This document shows, in pieces, positions 33,597-43,036 of a stretch of DNA of 64,000 bases. Every line of letters begins with the position of its first letter. Position 1 is the stretch's first letter. The DNA comes from Ga0077555 sp963746315 (GTDB taxonomy: Bacteria > Pseudomonadota > Alphaproteobacteria > Rhizobiales > Hyphomicrobiaceae): positions 992,001 through 1,056,000 of the forward strand of contig CAVVAR010000012.1 in assembly GCA_963746315.1 (NCBI GenBank). Reading direction: 5' to 3'. The notes beneath the pieces are model-generated. The model made no database searches. It worked only from the letters and a program-made list of their open reading frames with translations, and had not been told where the DNA came from. A program made the position numbers and the translations under genes.

Positions 33597-34218
33597 ATGA
33601 GGACAGCGTTGGCACGGACCGGCGACCCACCACACGCCGCGGACGCACGAGAGAGCGACGACGGGCAGCTGCTGGCCCGTCTCGCCGCTGGCGATGGCGC
33701 GGCATTTCGTGTGGTCGTCGATCGTCATCTGTCCCTGGTGCTCGGCGTGGCGCGGCGGGTGCTCAGGGACGAGGCCGAGGCCGAGGATGTGGCACAGGAG
33801 GCCATGCTGCGGCTTTGGCGCAATGCGTCGGGGCTCGAGCTGGGTCCCGGTGGCTTCAAGCCCTGGCTTCGCCGTGTGACGACCAACCTGTGCATCGACC
33901 GTGTCCGAGCTGGCCGGCATCTGGCGGTTGTCGAGGAAGTACCGGAGCAGATCGACCCTCCTCGGCAACTTGAGAGTTCTGGCCGACAGGGATCTCTCCG
34001 TGCGCGTCGATGCGGCACTCGGGGAATTGCCCGACCGTCAGCGCCTGGCACTCACCCTGTTTCACTTCGAGGGCTTGAGCCAGAGCGAGGTCGGAGCCAC
34101 GCTCGGCGTATCGGACGAGGCCGTTGAATCTCTGTTGGCGCGGGCCCGGCGCACGTTGAAGGGGTCGCTGAAGGACGAGTGGCGAGATCTGTTGCCGGGC
34201 AATGATGACGTGGTCTGA
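33597..34218 (+). pseudogene. ECF-type sigma-70 factor gene with a single-base frameshift
   Basis: The first frame encodes sigma region 2 (AAFRVVVDRHLSLVLGVARR, DVAQEAMLRLWRNA, KPWLRRVTTNLCIDRVRAGR) up to PPRQLES. Region 4 is in the next frame: VDAALGELPDRQRLALTLFH and LSQSEVGATLGVSDEAVESL. Taking out one T at 33977-33978 joins them as QLESLADRDLSVRV and gives 206 residues, a normal ECF length. Both halves are well conserved, so either the base is an error or the mutation is recent. The two following genes look like its anti-sigma factor and a periplasmic sensor. Confidence 0.88.
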
Positions 34219-34260
34219 TGTTTTGACGATGGAGGCAAGACGCGCGCGTCTTGAGATGGC

Positions 34261-34854
34261 ATGACCGGGCAAGACAAGACGTTGACGCTCGACCGCTTCG
34301 AGAGCCTGCTCGACGCCTATGGCGGCGAGTTGTCGCGCTGGCCTGATGATTTTGGGCGGGCCGCTGCGGCTCTCATCGAGGTTTCCGAGGAGGCACGGGC
34401 ACTGCATGCCGAAGCTCACGCGCTGGAGCGGTTGCTGGCGAAGGCTTCGGGAGCCGATCCACGACGTGTCGCGCTGTTGGCGGATCGCATTGTGGGCGCG
34501 GCTGTAGCCGATGGCGGCTCCCGGACGCGCGGAGAGCCCGCCATGGGGGCTCGCATCATCCGCTTACCCGTTGGACACGGCCAGAGCGACCAGAGGCCGA
34601 ATGCTTCGTCGGCCGAGCGACGCGCGGCTCTGGTCGCAGCACCGATCGCATCGCGCCGGGGGGCTCCGCCTTGGCGGTCCCTGGCTGCGCTGGCTGCTTC
34701 GCTCGCATTCGGCGTTGCCATCGGCTTGAGCGATCTGGTGCCGGCGGATGCCATGAGCCTCGCGTCGCTGGTTCAGTCCACGGGTGATCCCGAGATCGTC
34801 CTTTCAGGACTGCATCTCGACAGCCTGAATCTGCTCGACGAGGACCAGATATGA
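34261..34854 (+). CDS. Probable membrane-bound anti-sigma factor
   Basis: The 197-residue protein has a cytoplasmic N-terminal part of about 135 residues (beginning LTLDRFESLLDAYGGELSRW, a pattern seen in anti-sigma-like proteins beside ECF genes in Hyphomicrobiales) and one membrane helix (PPWRSLAALAASLAFGVAIG). A short periplasmic end follows. It lies 42 bases after the ECF gene and overlaps the next gene by four bases. The function is inferred from layout: ECF gene, single-span protein, periplasmic sensor. Confidence 0.65.
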   Translation: MTGQDKTLTLDRFESLLDAYGGELSRWPDDFGRAAAALIEVSEEARALHAEAHALERLLAKASGADPRRVALLADRIVGAAVADGGSRTRGEPAMGARIIRLPVGHGQSDQRPNASSAERRAALVAAPIASRRGAPPWRSLAALAASLAFGVAIGLSDLVPADAMSLASLVQSTGDPEIVLSGLHLDSLNLLDEDQI

Positions 34855-35450
34855 CCGAGACTGGGCCCACCGAAGGCCGAAAGCTCGATGAGCCGGCCAG
34901 GCGTTGGCCGCGCTGGAAGAACGTGCTTCTCATCAGCTCGTTGGCGCTCAACCTGCTGATCTTCGGCATGGTGGCTGCGGTCGGTATTCGGCATGGGTTC
35001 CGGCCACCGCACGGCGCCTCGCAAGCGACTGTCGTCAGTTTCGCGCGAACGCTGCCTGGCGAGCGGAAGCGTGAGATCTGGAACTCGGTCAAGACCGAGC
35101 GGCGGGCATTGCGACCTTACTGGCGTGATTTGCGCAGGGCTCGCGCCGAAGTGCGGGACGCTCTCACTGCGGAGCCGTTCGATATTGCCAGATACAGGAT
35201 GGCGCACGACAAGCTGCTCGACGCTGAGGTGAAGGTTCGCAAGGCTGCACACACGCTCTACGAGTTGGTCGCGACACGACTGACGACGGAAGAGCGGCGG
35301 GCCTTTGCGCATTGGCAGAAGAAGTCGGAGCGACCCTGGCGGCGGAGAGCCCAACAAAGGCAAGGCGACCGAGATGCCGACGAGGCGGCCGATGACGAGC
35401 CGCAAGGCAGCTCGACGGCCAAGCCAACCGAGCCGTCGACAAGGCCATAG
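34851..35450 (+). CDS. Periplasmic heavy-metal-sensor/resistance-type protein
   Basis: The 199-residue protein is anchored by one helix (NVLLISSLALNLLIFGMVAAV), followed by a helical periplasmic domain with RTLPGERKREIWNSVKTERR, LRPYWRDLRRARAEVRDALT and a second repeat-like segment ending LTTEERRAFAHWQKK. This is the pattern of the Metal_resist/CnrX-CpxP-like family that senses metals or misfolding. The C-terminus is charged and irregular. ATG 34851 overlaps the upstream stop (ATGA). Together with the ECF and anti-sigma genes it resembles the three-component CnrYXH logic, though no metal ligand set is obvious. Confidence 0.78.
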   Translation: MTETGPTEGRKLDEPARRWPRWKNVLLISSLALNLLIFGMVAAVGIRHGFRPPHGASQATVVSFARTLPGERKREIWNSVKTERRALRPYWRDLRRARAEVRDALTAEPFDIARYRMAHDKLLDAEVKVRKAAHTLYELVATRLTTEERRAFAHWQKKSERPWRRRAQQRQGDRDADEAADDEPQGSSTAKPTEPSTRP

Positions 35451-35487
35451 CTGACCCGTTCGCCGCCGCGGCGCCCCCTCCTGTCGC

Positions 35488-38133
35488 CTAGTCGAGCATG
35501 CGCGTTACGATCTCGTAGACATCGCGCGACAGGGGTTTTGACTTCGCGATGCCTTTCAACGTGCGCTCGGCGAGTTTGCGGCGCCCAGGCTCGAGCGTAC
35601 GCCAGCTTCGGTAAGCGGTGAGGAGGCGGGCCGCGAGTTGGGGATTGAAGCGGTCGATCTCGAGAATGCGCTCCGCGACATAGGCGTATCCGGCGCCGTC
35701 GGGACGGTTGAATGCAACCGGATTGGCCGCAAAAGCACCGATAAGCGTCCTCACCTTGTTCGGATTCTCGAGTGACATCAGCGGATGCCGCGCCAGCTTC
35801 TTCACGGTTGCGAGCGTGCCCGGCTGCGGCGCGGCCGCCTGATAGAGGAACCAGTGGTCGATGACGATGTGATCCGAATGCCAGCGCTCATAGAAGCGCT
35901 CGAACGCTGCCTTGCGTTCGCTGCCGCGTGTCTCGGCAAGAGCGGCGAGGCCGGCAATCTCGTCTGTCAGGTTGGTCGCACTCTCGAAGTGCCGGTTGGC
36001 TCGGGCGACATCATCGGCCGTCCCTCGCGCAGTGAGCAAGCCGAGGGCCACATTGCGTAACGTCCGGCGAGCGATCTGTTCGGGCGTCGGCGCATAAGCG
36101 CCTTTTGTCGCCATCTCGGCATAGATCGCCTCGAGCTTTTTGCCGAGGCGCTGCGCAAGCTTTCGGCGGAGAGTTTTTCTCGCCTTGTGAATGGCGTCCG
36201 GATCTATGTCTTTCGCTATGATCCGCGCGAGATCGGCTTCGCTCGGTAGCGCCAGGGCCTGGGCCCGAAATCCCGGCTCGAGGCGGTCGTCGGCAACGAT
36301 AGCACCGAGTGCGTCGATGAACGCCGTCGGATCTGGCGGCGTCTTGTCCTTGCGCAAAGCCGTGACGGAAGCCGTCAACAGTCGCGTTGCGTAGTCCTGA
36401 CCGGCCTGCCAGCGATTGAACTCGTCGCTGTCGTGCGACATCAGGAAGGCGAGGTCCTCGTCGGCCAGATCGATGGTGAGATTGACGGGGGCAGAAAACC
36501 CCCGCAGGAGCGACGGCACCGGGCGCCCCGGCACGTCGACAAAGCGGAAGGTTTCCTTGCGCTTGGTGATCTCGAGCACGCCGTTGTCGAGGCGGCTTTC
36601 CGGTCCCGTATCCAGGGGTAGGTCGTTGCCGTTGCCGCCGAGAAGGCCGAGCCGCAGCGGGATGTGAAGCGGCTTTTTTGTCGGCTGACCGGGTGTCGGC
36701 ACCAACACCTGCTCGACAGTCAACTCGGCAGTACGCTTCGTCGGATTATATTTCAGGTCGCAAACGAGGCTCGGCGTCCCGGCCTGCCCATACCACGTCA
36801 TGAACTGGCCGAGATCGCGCCCGCTTGTGTCAGCAAAGCACGCGATGAAATCCTCGACGGTTGCGGCTTCCCCATCGTGACGGTCGAAGTAGAGGTCCAT
36901 GCCCTTGCGGAAAAGATCAGGACCCAACAGCGTATGGATCATACGGCAGAGCTCGGCGCCCTTCTCGTAGACCGTCGACGTATAGAAATTGTTGATCTCG
37001 ATGAACCTGTCGGGGCGCACGGGGTGGGCGAGCGGGCCCGCATCCTCGGGAAATTGGCGCGCCTTCAACATCCGCACATCGTAGATGCGCTGTACCGCTG
37101 GTGAGCGGTGGTCGGCCGAGTAGAGCTGGTCGCGAAAGACCGTCAAGCCTTCCTTCAGGCACAACTGGAACCAGTCGCGGCACGTGATGCGATTGCCGGT
37201 CCAATTGTGGAAGTACTCGTGTGCGATGACGCGGTCGATGTTGAAGAAGTCGCCGTCGGTCGCGGTCTTGGCGCTGGCCAGGATCAACCGATCGTTGAAG
37301 ATGTTGAGGCCCTTGTTCTCCATTGCCCCCATGTTGAAGTCGGACACCGCAACGATGTTGAAGACATCGAGATCGTACTCGCGGCCGAAACGCTCCTCGT
37401 CCCACCTCATGGCGCGTTTGAGGCAACCCATGGCCCAGGCGCAGCGACCCTCCTTGCCCGGCTCCACGTAGATCCCGAGGTCGACTTTACGGCCCGACAT
37501 TGTCGTGAAGGTCGAGGCTACGGCGCCAAGCGCTCCGCCGACGACAGCGAACAAGTAGGCGGGCTTGGGATGTGGATCCTTGTAGACCACATAATGCCGC
37601 CGGCCGTGATCCAGGCTGCCACGCTCGGTCGGGTTGCCGTTCGCCAGTAGCACCGGCGCAGCTTCGGGGTCGGCCTCCAGCCGCACGGTATAGACGGCAA
37701 GCACGTCCGGACGGTCGAGGAAATACGTGATCCGCCGGAAGCCCTGCGCCTCGCACTGCGTGCAATAGATGCCCTTGGACACGTAGAGACCCGACAGGGT
37801 CTTGTTGGCCGACGGATTGCAGCGCGTCTCGATCTCGAGCGTGAAGGGCGCATCGGGCGGCGATACGATCCTGAGGCTGGTCTCGGTTACCGAGACGGCT
37901 TTGCCCTCGAGGCGCACGCCATCAAGCACGACGCTGTCGAGCGTTAGGCCTTCTCCGTCGAGGACCAACGGGCCGCGTCGGCCTGTGCGAGCCGGGTTTG
38001 GCCGCATCTTCAGCCGCGACTTGACGCGGGTCTCGGTGGGGTCGAGGGCGATGTCGAGGTAGACCATGTCGATCAGCCAAGCCGAGGGCTTGTAATCCTT
38101 GAGGAGAATAGCCTTCGGGGTCTCGGTCTCCAT
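35488..38133 (-). CDS. pepN: Aminopeptidase N (M1 family)
   Basis: The 881-residue enzyme removes N-terminal residues from peptides in the cytoplasm. The zinc site HEYFHNWTGNRITCRDWFQL (HExxH plus the downstream Glu in LKEGLTVFRD) and the substrate motif MGAMENKGLNIFND are both present. The early segment AWLIDMVYLDIALDPTETRV and the CEAQGFRRITYFLDRPD motif identify the proteobacterial PepN subgroup; length is normal. I placed the start at 38133 (METETPKAILLKDY), where homologues begin; further upstream the frame is open but unlike the family. Confidence 0.95.
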   Translation of the reverse strand: METETPKAILLKDYKPSAWLIDMVYLDIALDPTETRVKSRLKMRPNPARTGRRGPLVLDGEGLTLDSVVLDGVRLEGKAVSVTETSLRIVSPPDAPFTLEIETRCNPSANKTLSGLYVSKGIYCTQCEAQGFRRITYFLDRPDVLAVYTVRLEADPEAAPVLLANGNPTERGSLDHGRRHYVVYKDPHPKPAYLFAVVGGALGAVASTFTTMSGRKVDLGIYVEPGKEGRCAWAMGCLKRAMRWDEERFGREYDLDVFNIVAVSDFNMGAMENKGLNIFNDRLILASAKTATDGDFFNIDRVIAHEYFHNWTGNRITCRDWFQLCLKEGLTVFRDQLYSADHRSPAVQRIYDVRMLKARQFPEDAGPLAHPVRPDRFIEINNFYTSTVYEKGAELCRMIHTLLGPDLFRKGMDLYFDRHDGEAATVEDFIACFADTSGRDLGQFMTWYGQAGTPSLVCDLKYNPTKRTAELTVEQVLVPTPGQPTKKPLHIPLRLGLLGGNGNDLPLDTGPESRLDNGVLEITKRKETFRFVDVPGRPVPSLLRGFSAPVNLTIDLADEDLAFLMSHDSDEFNRWQAGQDYATRLLTASVTALRKDKTPPDPTAFIDALGAIVADDRLEPGFRAQALALPSEADLARIIAKDIDPDAIHKARKTLRRKLAQRLGKKLEAIYAEMATKGAYAPTPEQIARRTLRNVALGLLTARGTADDVARANRHFESATNLTDEIAGLAALAETRGSERKAAFERFYERWHSDHIVIDHWFLYQAAAPQPGTLATVKKLARHPLMSLENPNKVRTLIGAFAANPVAFNRPDGAGYAYVAERILEIDRFNPQLAARLLTAYRSWRTLEPGRRKLAERTLKGIAKSKPLSRDVYEIVTRMLD

Positions 38134-38224
38134 CACAGTGGTCAGCCCTCCTGATCGCAAATGCCTCGGTGCCTTTATGGCGACTGGCCGATCGCGAGAC
38201 AAGGCGCCAGCCGACCTGGCGATG

Positions 38225-39154
38225 CTACTTCCCCCACCTCAGTGCCAGCGGATCCAGCTCACGAACGAGCTCCATCAGCTCGGTCTTGGTCGGGGCCGCC
38301 AGCGGCACCTGGGGATGGCGTACGGCGTCGCTCTTGATCACACCGCCCTCCTTCATCACGGTCTTTGTGCCGCGAAGGCCACATTGACGGTTCTCGAAGT
38401 TGATCAGAGGCAGCAGGCGTGCGTAGAGCGTCGCCGCTTCCTGGCGGCGTCCGGCCGCGTGGGCCTCGACGATCGGCTTGACGAGGTCGGAGTACATCGC
38501 GCTCGTCATCGTTCCGGTGGCGCCGGCATCGAGGTCGGCCATCAGGGTGATTCCTTCCTCTCCATCGAAGGGGCCGTCGATAAGGTCGCCCGCGGCGTCG
38601 AGCAGCGCGCGGAGCTTCATCGCGGTACCGGGCACCTCGATCTTGAAGTAGCGCACGAGCGGTACCTCGCGGGCGAGGCGGGCCAGGAACGGCACGGAGA
38701 GGGGCACACCGGACAAGGGAGCGTCCTGAACCATGATCGGTAGACCGCCGGCTTTAGCGACGGCGGCGAAGTGCTCGAGCATTCCAGGCTCGTCGGCACG
38801 GAGCCCGGTCCCGTGATAGGGCGGCATCATCATCACCATGACGGCGCCGGCCTCTGCAGCGCGCTTGGCTCGCTCCGCTGCGATGCGGGTCGAAAAATGG
38901 CTGATCGTGGCAATGACCGGCACGCGCCCCGCGACATGCTCGGTCGAAAGGCTAAGCAGTGTCTCGCGCTCGGCATCGCTCAAAACGAACTGCTCGGAAT
39001 AATTGGCGAGGATGCAGATGCCGTCGACGCCCTGGTCGATCATGCAGTCGAGGACGCGGCGCATCCCCTCGAGATCGAGGTCGCCGTTGTCGTGAAACGG
39101 GGTCGGCGCGATCGGCAGCACACCTTTCAGCGGAGCGCTCGTGGCTCTTGTCAT
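38225..39154 (-). CDS. Dihydrodipicolinate synthase-family aldolase
   Basis: The 309-residue protein is a DapA/N-acetylneuraminate lyase-family class I aldolase. The Schiff-base lysine is in VRYFKIEVPG and the glycine-rich region is GVDGICILANYSEQFVLSD. The DapA-specific TTGE-type motif is altered (LANYSEQ), so it is more likely a sugar-acid or hydroxy-acid lyase/dehydratase than the lysine-pathway enzyme. The substrate cannot be read from the sequence. It stands 91 bases downstream of pepN's start side and is probably a separate unit. Confidence 0.85.
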   Translation of the reverse strand: MTRATSAPLKGVLPIAPTPFHDNGDLDLEGMRRVLDCMIDQGVDGICILANYSEQFVLSDAERETLLSLSTEHVAGRVPVIATISHFSTRIAAERAKRAAEAGAVMVMMMPPYHGTGLRADEPGMLEHFAAVAKAGGLPIMVQDAPLSGVPLSVPFLARLAREVPLVRYFKIEVPGTAMKLRALLDAAGDLIDGPFDGEEGITLMADLDAGATGTMTSAMYSDLVKPIVEAHAAGRRQEAATLYARLLPLINFENRQCGLRGTKTVMKEGGVIKSDAVRHPQVPLAAPTKTELMELVRELDPLALRWGK

Positions 39155-39241
39155 GGCAATCGTCCTGATTGGTCGTGATCGTTGCCGGGCATCCTATTCC
39201 CGGAACTGTGTCCGGTCCCGCGCTCTTTGAAGGGTGGGGGA

Positions 39242-39889
39242 TTAGCGCTGATCGAGTGAGATTTCGGCAGCGTTCCCGGCCCTGACCGCCAATCCGCCCG
39301 CCGCCTGGGTGTCAGAGCAGGCGCCAAGACGCACGATGTCGCCAAAACCGGCCTCGGCGATGCTCGGCACCTTCCCGACCAGCAAGGTGAGCGCGCTGCC
39401 ATCATCGCTGCCGCGACGACGAAGAGCAAAGGCGCCGCCATCGCATTCTGTGCGACAGACGATGGTGTCACCCTGCCAGGGGCCGCAAACCGCCCGATCC
39501 TCGACGTGTATCCGGCCGGCCGCCGCGATAATGAGCTCTGCCTCGAACAGGGGCTTCGTCTGGCCCGGACGGCCAACGCCCGGTGCGGCGAGTGAAGCTT
39601 CGAGCGAGTGGCCACCCGAGGGGCGAAGGCGCAGAACGAGGTCCGTGACCGGCCGCCGCACGGTCTGTGTCCAATGTGCGCCCGAGGATCTCGGCTCGAG
39701 GGCCTCGAGACTTGTCGTCTCTCGTGCTCTAAAGGTCAGCGCTTCGGCTGCCCCGGAGCGTCGCGCCATCGCTTCCGGTCCCCCTAGTGCCACGGCAGCG
39801 GCCAGCCCGAGCATGCCGAGCGCGACGCTCCGGCGCGCCGGGCGTGACGCCCGTTTTGTATCCTCCAACCGAAGTGCGTTCTGTGTCAT
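39242..39889 (-). CDS. Exported protein of unknown function
   Basis: The 215-residue protein has an Arg-rich N-terminus followed by a hydrophobic stretch (SVALGMLGLAAAVALGGPEAMA) that looks like a signal peptide. The mature part contains four cysteines (VCGPWQ, VCRTECDGGAF, LGACSD) that could form disulfides in the periplasm, and the segment DGGAFALRRRGSDDGSALTL. I do not recognise the family. It starts seven bases after the stop of the DnaJ-like gene, so the two are probably co-transcribed. Confidence 0.7.
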   Translation of the reverse strand: MTQNALRLEDTKRASRPARRSVALGMLGLAAAVALGGPEAMARRSGAAEALTFRARETTSLEALEPRSSGAHWTQTVRRPVTDLVLRLRPSGGHSLEASLAAPGVGRPGQTKPLFEAELIIAAAGRIHVEDRAVCGPWQGDTIVCRTECDGGAFALRRRGSDDGSALTLLVGKVPSIAEAGFGDIVRLGACSDTQAAGGLAVRAGNAAEISLDQR

Positions 39890-39896
39890 CGCGGTC

Positions 39897-40784
39897 TCAG
39901 GGGCGCCCGGGGTCGTAGGTGTTCTTCTTGCGCCATTCGGTCAGGAAGTAGGCGAGCGAGTCGTCGATCGTATCCGGCAGCACGATGCGCACGGTGACGA
40001 TCTGATCGCCGTAGGCACCGTTCGATGGATTGCGGGCGCCCTTGCCTTTCAACCGGAAGGCGCGGCCCGAGCTGGTGCCCTTGGGCAGCGTCAAGGAGAC
40101 GCGGCCGGCCGCCGTCGGCACTTCGATCTTGCCGCCGAGCACGGCCTCGTCGACGGTGATCGGCACGTCCAGGAGGATATCGTCGCCCTGGCGCTTGAAG
40201 TGCGGATGCGGGCGGACGCGCACCTCGACCAGCGCGTCGCCAGCTTCGCCACCGCGGATACCTGGCCCGCCCTTGCCTTTTAGTCTGAGCACCTGCCCAT
40301 CGGTCACACCCTGGGGCACGTTGAGATCGAGTTGGCCGCCTTCTGGCATAGTGACGCGCTTCTTGGCACCGAGAACGGCTTCCATGAAGTCGACGTCGAG
40401 AGTGTAGCGCATGTCCTGGCCGCGCAGGCTGAAGCCGGCGCCCGGACCACGGGGGCCGCGTTGACCGAATAGATCGCTGAAAATGTCGCCGAAACCGAAT
40501 TCGGGTCCGGGGCCGCCCGCCGGCCCGCGGCCGCCGGCGTGCTGGTAGGAGCGTCGCGGCTCGCCGGAAGAGTCGATCTCGCCTCGATCGTAGGCTTGCC
40601 GCCGTACTGGGTCGCCCACCAGCTCGTAAGCGGCGGAGACGCGCTTGAAGCGCTCCATCGCTTCCGGATTGTCCGGGTTGACGTCGGGATGCAGCTCCTT
40701 GGCGAGCCGGCGGAAAGCGCGCCTGATCTCGTCATCGGTCGCAGTCCGCTGGAGGCCCAGGGTGGTGTAAGGGTCTTCGGCCAT
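39897..40784 (-). CDS. DnaJ-class co-chaperone (CbpA-like, no zinc finger)
   Basis: The 295-residue protein has an N-terminal J domain (DPYTTLGLQRTATDDEIRRA, with HPD in LAKELHPDVNPDN), a Gly/Phe-rich linker (HAGGRGPAGGPGPEFGFGD, with FSDLFGQRGP), and the C-terminal substrate-binding region with LDVDFMEAVLGAKKRVTMPE and GKGGPGIRGGEAGDALVEV. The cysteine zinc-finger of true DnaJ is absent, as in CbpA. Start 40784 (MAEDPYTTLG) is where the J domain begins; a few upstream codons are open but not conserved. Confidence 0.92.
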   Translation of the reverse strand: MAEDPYTTLGLQRTATDDEIRRAFRRLAKELHPDVNPDNPEAMERFKRVSAAYELVGDPVRRQAYDRGEIDSSGEPRRSYQHAGGRGPAGGPGPEFGFGDIFSDLFGQRGPRGPGAGFSLRGQDMRYTLDVDFMEAVLGAKKRVTMPEGGQLDLNVPQGVTDGQVLRLKGKGGPGIRGGEAGDALVEVRVRPHPHFKRQGDDILLDVPITVDEAVLGGKIEVPTAAGRVSLTLPKGTSSGRAFRLKGKGARNPSNGAYGDQIVTVRIVLPDTIDDSLAYFLTEWRKKNTYDPGRP

Positions 40785-41013
40785 GGTGGTGTCCGGGTCT
40801 CGGGGCGATGCCAGCACAGATCACGAATGCCAAACACGCTTATGGCCCAATTTTGTCAAACGCACGCCCGTTCTGTGTGCTCCACACCGCAAGTTTTGGC
40901 CGGAGAGGCCCGCTGACCGTGCGACAGGGCGCAGATGCGCCGCGAAATGCGCACTTGAGCCTTGCCGCGGTCTCAGGCATCGAAGGCCCATCGAAGAGTG
41001 TTGAGAGCGCGAG

Positions 41014-42834
41014 GTGAGCGTGAGGCGACGACCAACGCAGGTCAAGGAGATCGGCGGATCATCGGATCAGCCGGGTAAGGCCCGCTCGTTGAAGCCGTTG
41101 GCCGGCCTCGTTTCGCATCTTTCGGGGCACGGCGGCATGCTCGCCTTGGCCGGCATCGCCCTCGTTGTGTCGGCACTCGTGCTGCTCGCGCTGCCTCTCG
41201 CTGTCCGGCGCATGGTCGACTTCGGCTTCTCGGGCGGCGACGCCGGTACGATCGACCGGTATTTTCTTGGCTTGATCGGCCTCGGAGCCGCGCTTGCGAT
41301 TGCCAGTGCGACCCGCTTTTACGCGGTCAATTGGCTCGGCGAGCGGGTGGTCGCGGATTTGCGGGGCAAGGTGTTCGCCCATCTCGCCACCCTCGATGCC
41401 GCCTATTTTGAGCGGCAGCGGTCGGGTGAGCTCATGAGCCGCATCACCGCCGATACCACCCAGATCACCGCAGCGGCGGGAGCGGCGCTGTCACAGGCCG
41501 TCCGCAACAGCATTATGCTCTGTGGCGCCCTGGTCATGATGGTCGTAACCAGCGCGCGGCTGTCGACGCTGGTGCTCATCGCCATCCCGATGATCGTGCT
41601 GCCGTTGGTTGCTTATGGCCGTTCGGTTCGACGGCTCTCGCGCTCGGCGCAGGATACACTTGCCGATGCCGCAGGCTATGCGGCCGAGCACCTCGCCTCC
41701 TATCGCACGATGCAGGCGGCGACGGCCGAGCCCGTCGTGACGGCGCGCTATCAGCAGGCGGTCGAGCGCTCTTTCGCGGCGGCGCGGTCGCGCTTCCTTG
41801 CCCGTGCTGGCCTCACAGCCCTCGTCATCCTGCTCGTCTTTGCCGGAATTGTCGGTGTCATCTGGCATGGCGCCGGACTCGTCGCCAGCGGGGTCATGAC
41901 CGTCGGTACGCTCAGCCAGTTCGTGCTCTACGCGGTTTTCGCGGGCAGCTCGCTGGCGGGGCTATCCGAGGTCTGGGGTGAGATGCAGCAGGCGGCCGGA
42001 GCGGCCGAGCGACTGACCGAGATGATGGCCGTTCAACCCGACATCGTCTCACCGGAGGTACCAGTACCGCTGCCGCATCCGCCGCAAGGACGTATCGCGT
42101 TCGAGGCTGTGTCGTTCCGATATCCTTCGCGCTCCGAGCTGTCGGCGCTGGATCGGGTGTCCTTCAGCGTGGCAGCCGGCGAAACGGTGGCGATTGTCGG
42201 ACCGTCGGGGGCGGGCAAGAGCACGGTTCTCGCGCTGGCGTTGCGCTTCTTCGATCCGACGCAAGGCCGCGTTCTGCTCGACGGCGTCCCGCTCCATCAG
42301 GCCGAGCTCGCGGCGGCTCGTCGACGCATTGCCCTGGTACCGCAAGATGTCGCCCTGTTCGCCGATTCCGTCGCCGAGAATATCCGCTACGGCATGGCCG
42401 AGGCATCGCGCGCCGACATCGAGCGTGCGGCGATCACGGCCCACGCCGACGCGTTCATCAAGGCCTTGCCCGACGGCTATGACACGCAATTGGGTGAGCG
42501 GGGCGTCTCGCTGTCGGGCGGCCAGCGGCAGCGCATCGCGATTGCCCGAGCAGTTCTGAGGGATGCGCCCATCCTCTTGCTCGACGAGGCGACGAGTGCG
42601 CTCGACGCAGAAAGCGAGGTCGCCGTGCAGCGCGCCCTCGATGCCTTGCGGGCGGGCCGAACGACGCTGATCGTGGCGCATCGTCTGTCGACCGTCCTCC
42701 GGGCGGACCGCATCCTGGTCATGGACGAGGGGCGGATCGTCGAGGAGGGCACGCATCAGGCGCTCGTCGCGCGCGGTGGCCTCTACGCACGCCTCGCCGA
42801 GCTCCAACTGAGCACGCCCGAGGCGGCTCAGTAG
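41014..42834 (+). CDS. MsbA-like ABC exporter (TIGR02204 type)
   Basis: The 606-residue half-transporter has an N-terminal membrane domain with six helices (about residues 40-320) and a C-terminal ATPase. ATPase motifs are Walker A GPSGAGKSTVLALALRFF, signature LSGGQRQRIAIARA, Walker B PILLLDEATSALD and the switch His in VAHRLST. The subgroup is the MsbA-related family of alphaproteobacteria whose substrate is not established; lipids or drugs are possible. GTG 41014 is used as start since no ATG fits; GTG 41020 is close behind. The product would work as a homodimer in the inner membrane. Confidence 0.9.
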   Translation: MSVRRRPTQVKEIGGSSDQPGKARSLKPLAGLVSHLSGHGGMLALAGIALVVSALVLLALPLAVRRMVDFGFSGGDAGTIDRYFLGLIGLGAALAIASATRFYAVNWLGERVVADLRGKVFAHLATLDAAYFERQRSGELMSRITADTTQITAAAGAALSQAVRNSIMLCGALVMMVVTSARLSTLVLIAIPMIVLPLVAYGRSVRRLSRSAQDTLADAAGYAAEHLASYRTMQAATAEPVVTARYQQAVERSFAAARSRFLARAGLTALVILLVFAGIVGVIWHGAGLVASGVMTVGTLSQFVLYAVFAGSSLAGLSEVWGEMQQAAGAAERLTEMMAVQPDIVSPEVPVPLPHPPQGRIAFEAVSFRYPSRSELSALDRVSFSVAAGETVAIVGPSGAGKSTVLALALRFFDPTQGRVLLDGVPLHQAELAAARRRIALVPQDVALFADSVAENIRYGMAEASRADIERAAITAHADAFIKALPDGYDTQLGERGVSLSGGQRQRIAIARAVLRDAPILLLDEATSALDAESEVAVQRALDALRAGRTTLIVAHRLSTVLRADRILVMDEGRIVEEGTHQALVARGGLYARLAELQLSTPEAAQ

Positions 42835-43036
42835 ACGCAGGATTCACTCTGACGACCACCTCAGCGCAATCAGCCGGCGGATCTCGCTGCGAGCGGCGAC
42901 CTTGCCGGGCCGCTGCTTGACCTCGATCAAGCGCATTAGGCGCACTCCGGGAACAGTGCGGACGCGAAGGCCGCTGACCGAGTTGGCGGATATCGGCGCC
43001 GTGGGACCGGCGCGCGTTTGGCGAGCAGGGGGACAT

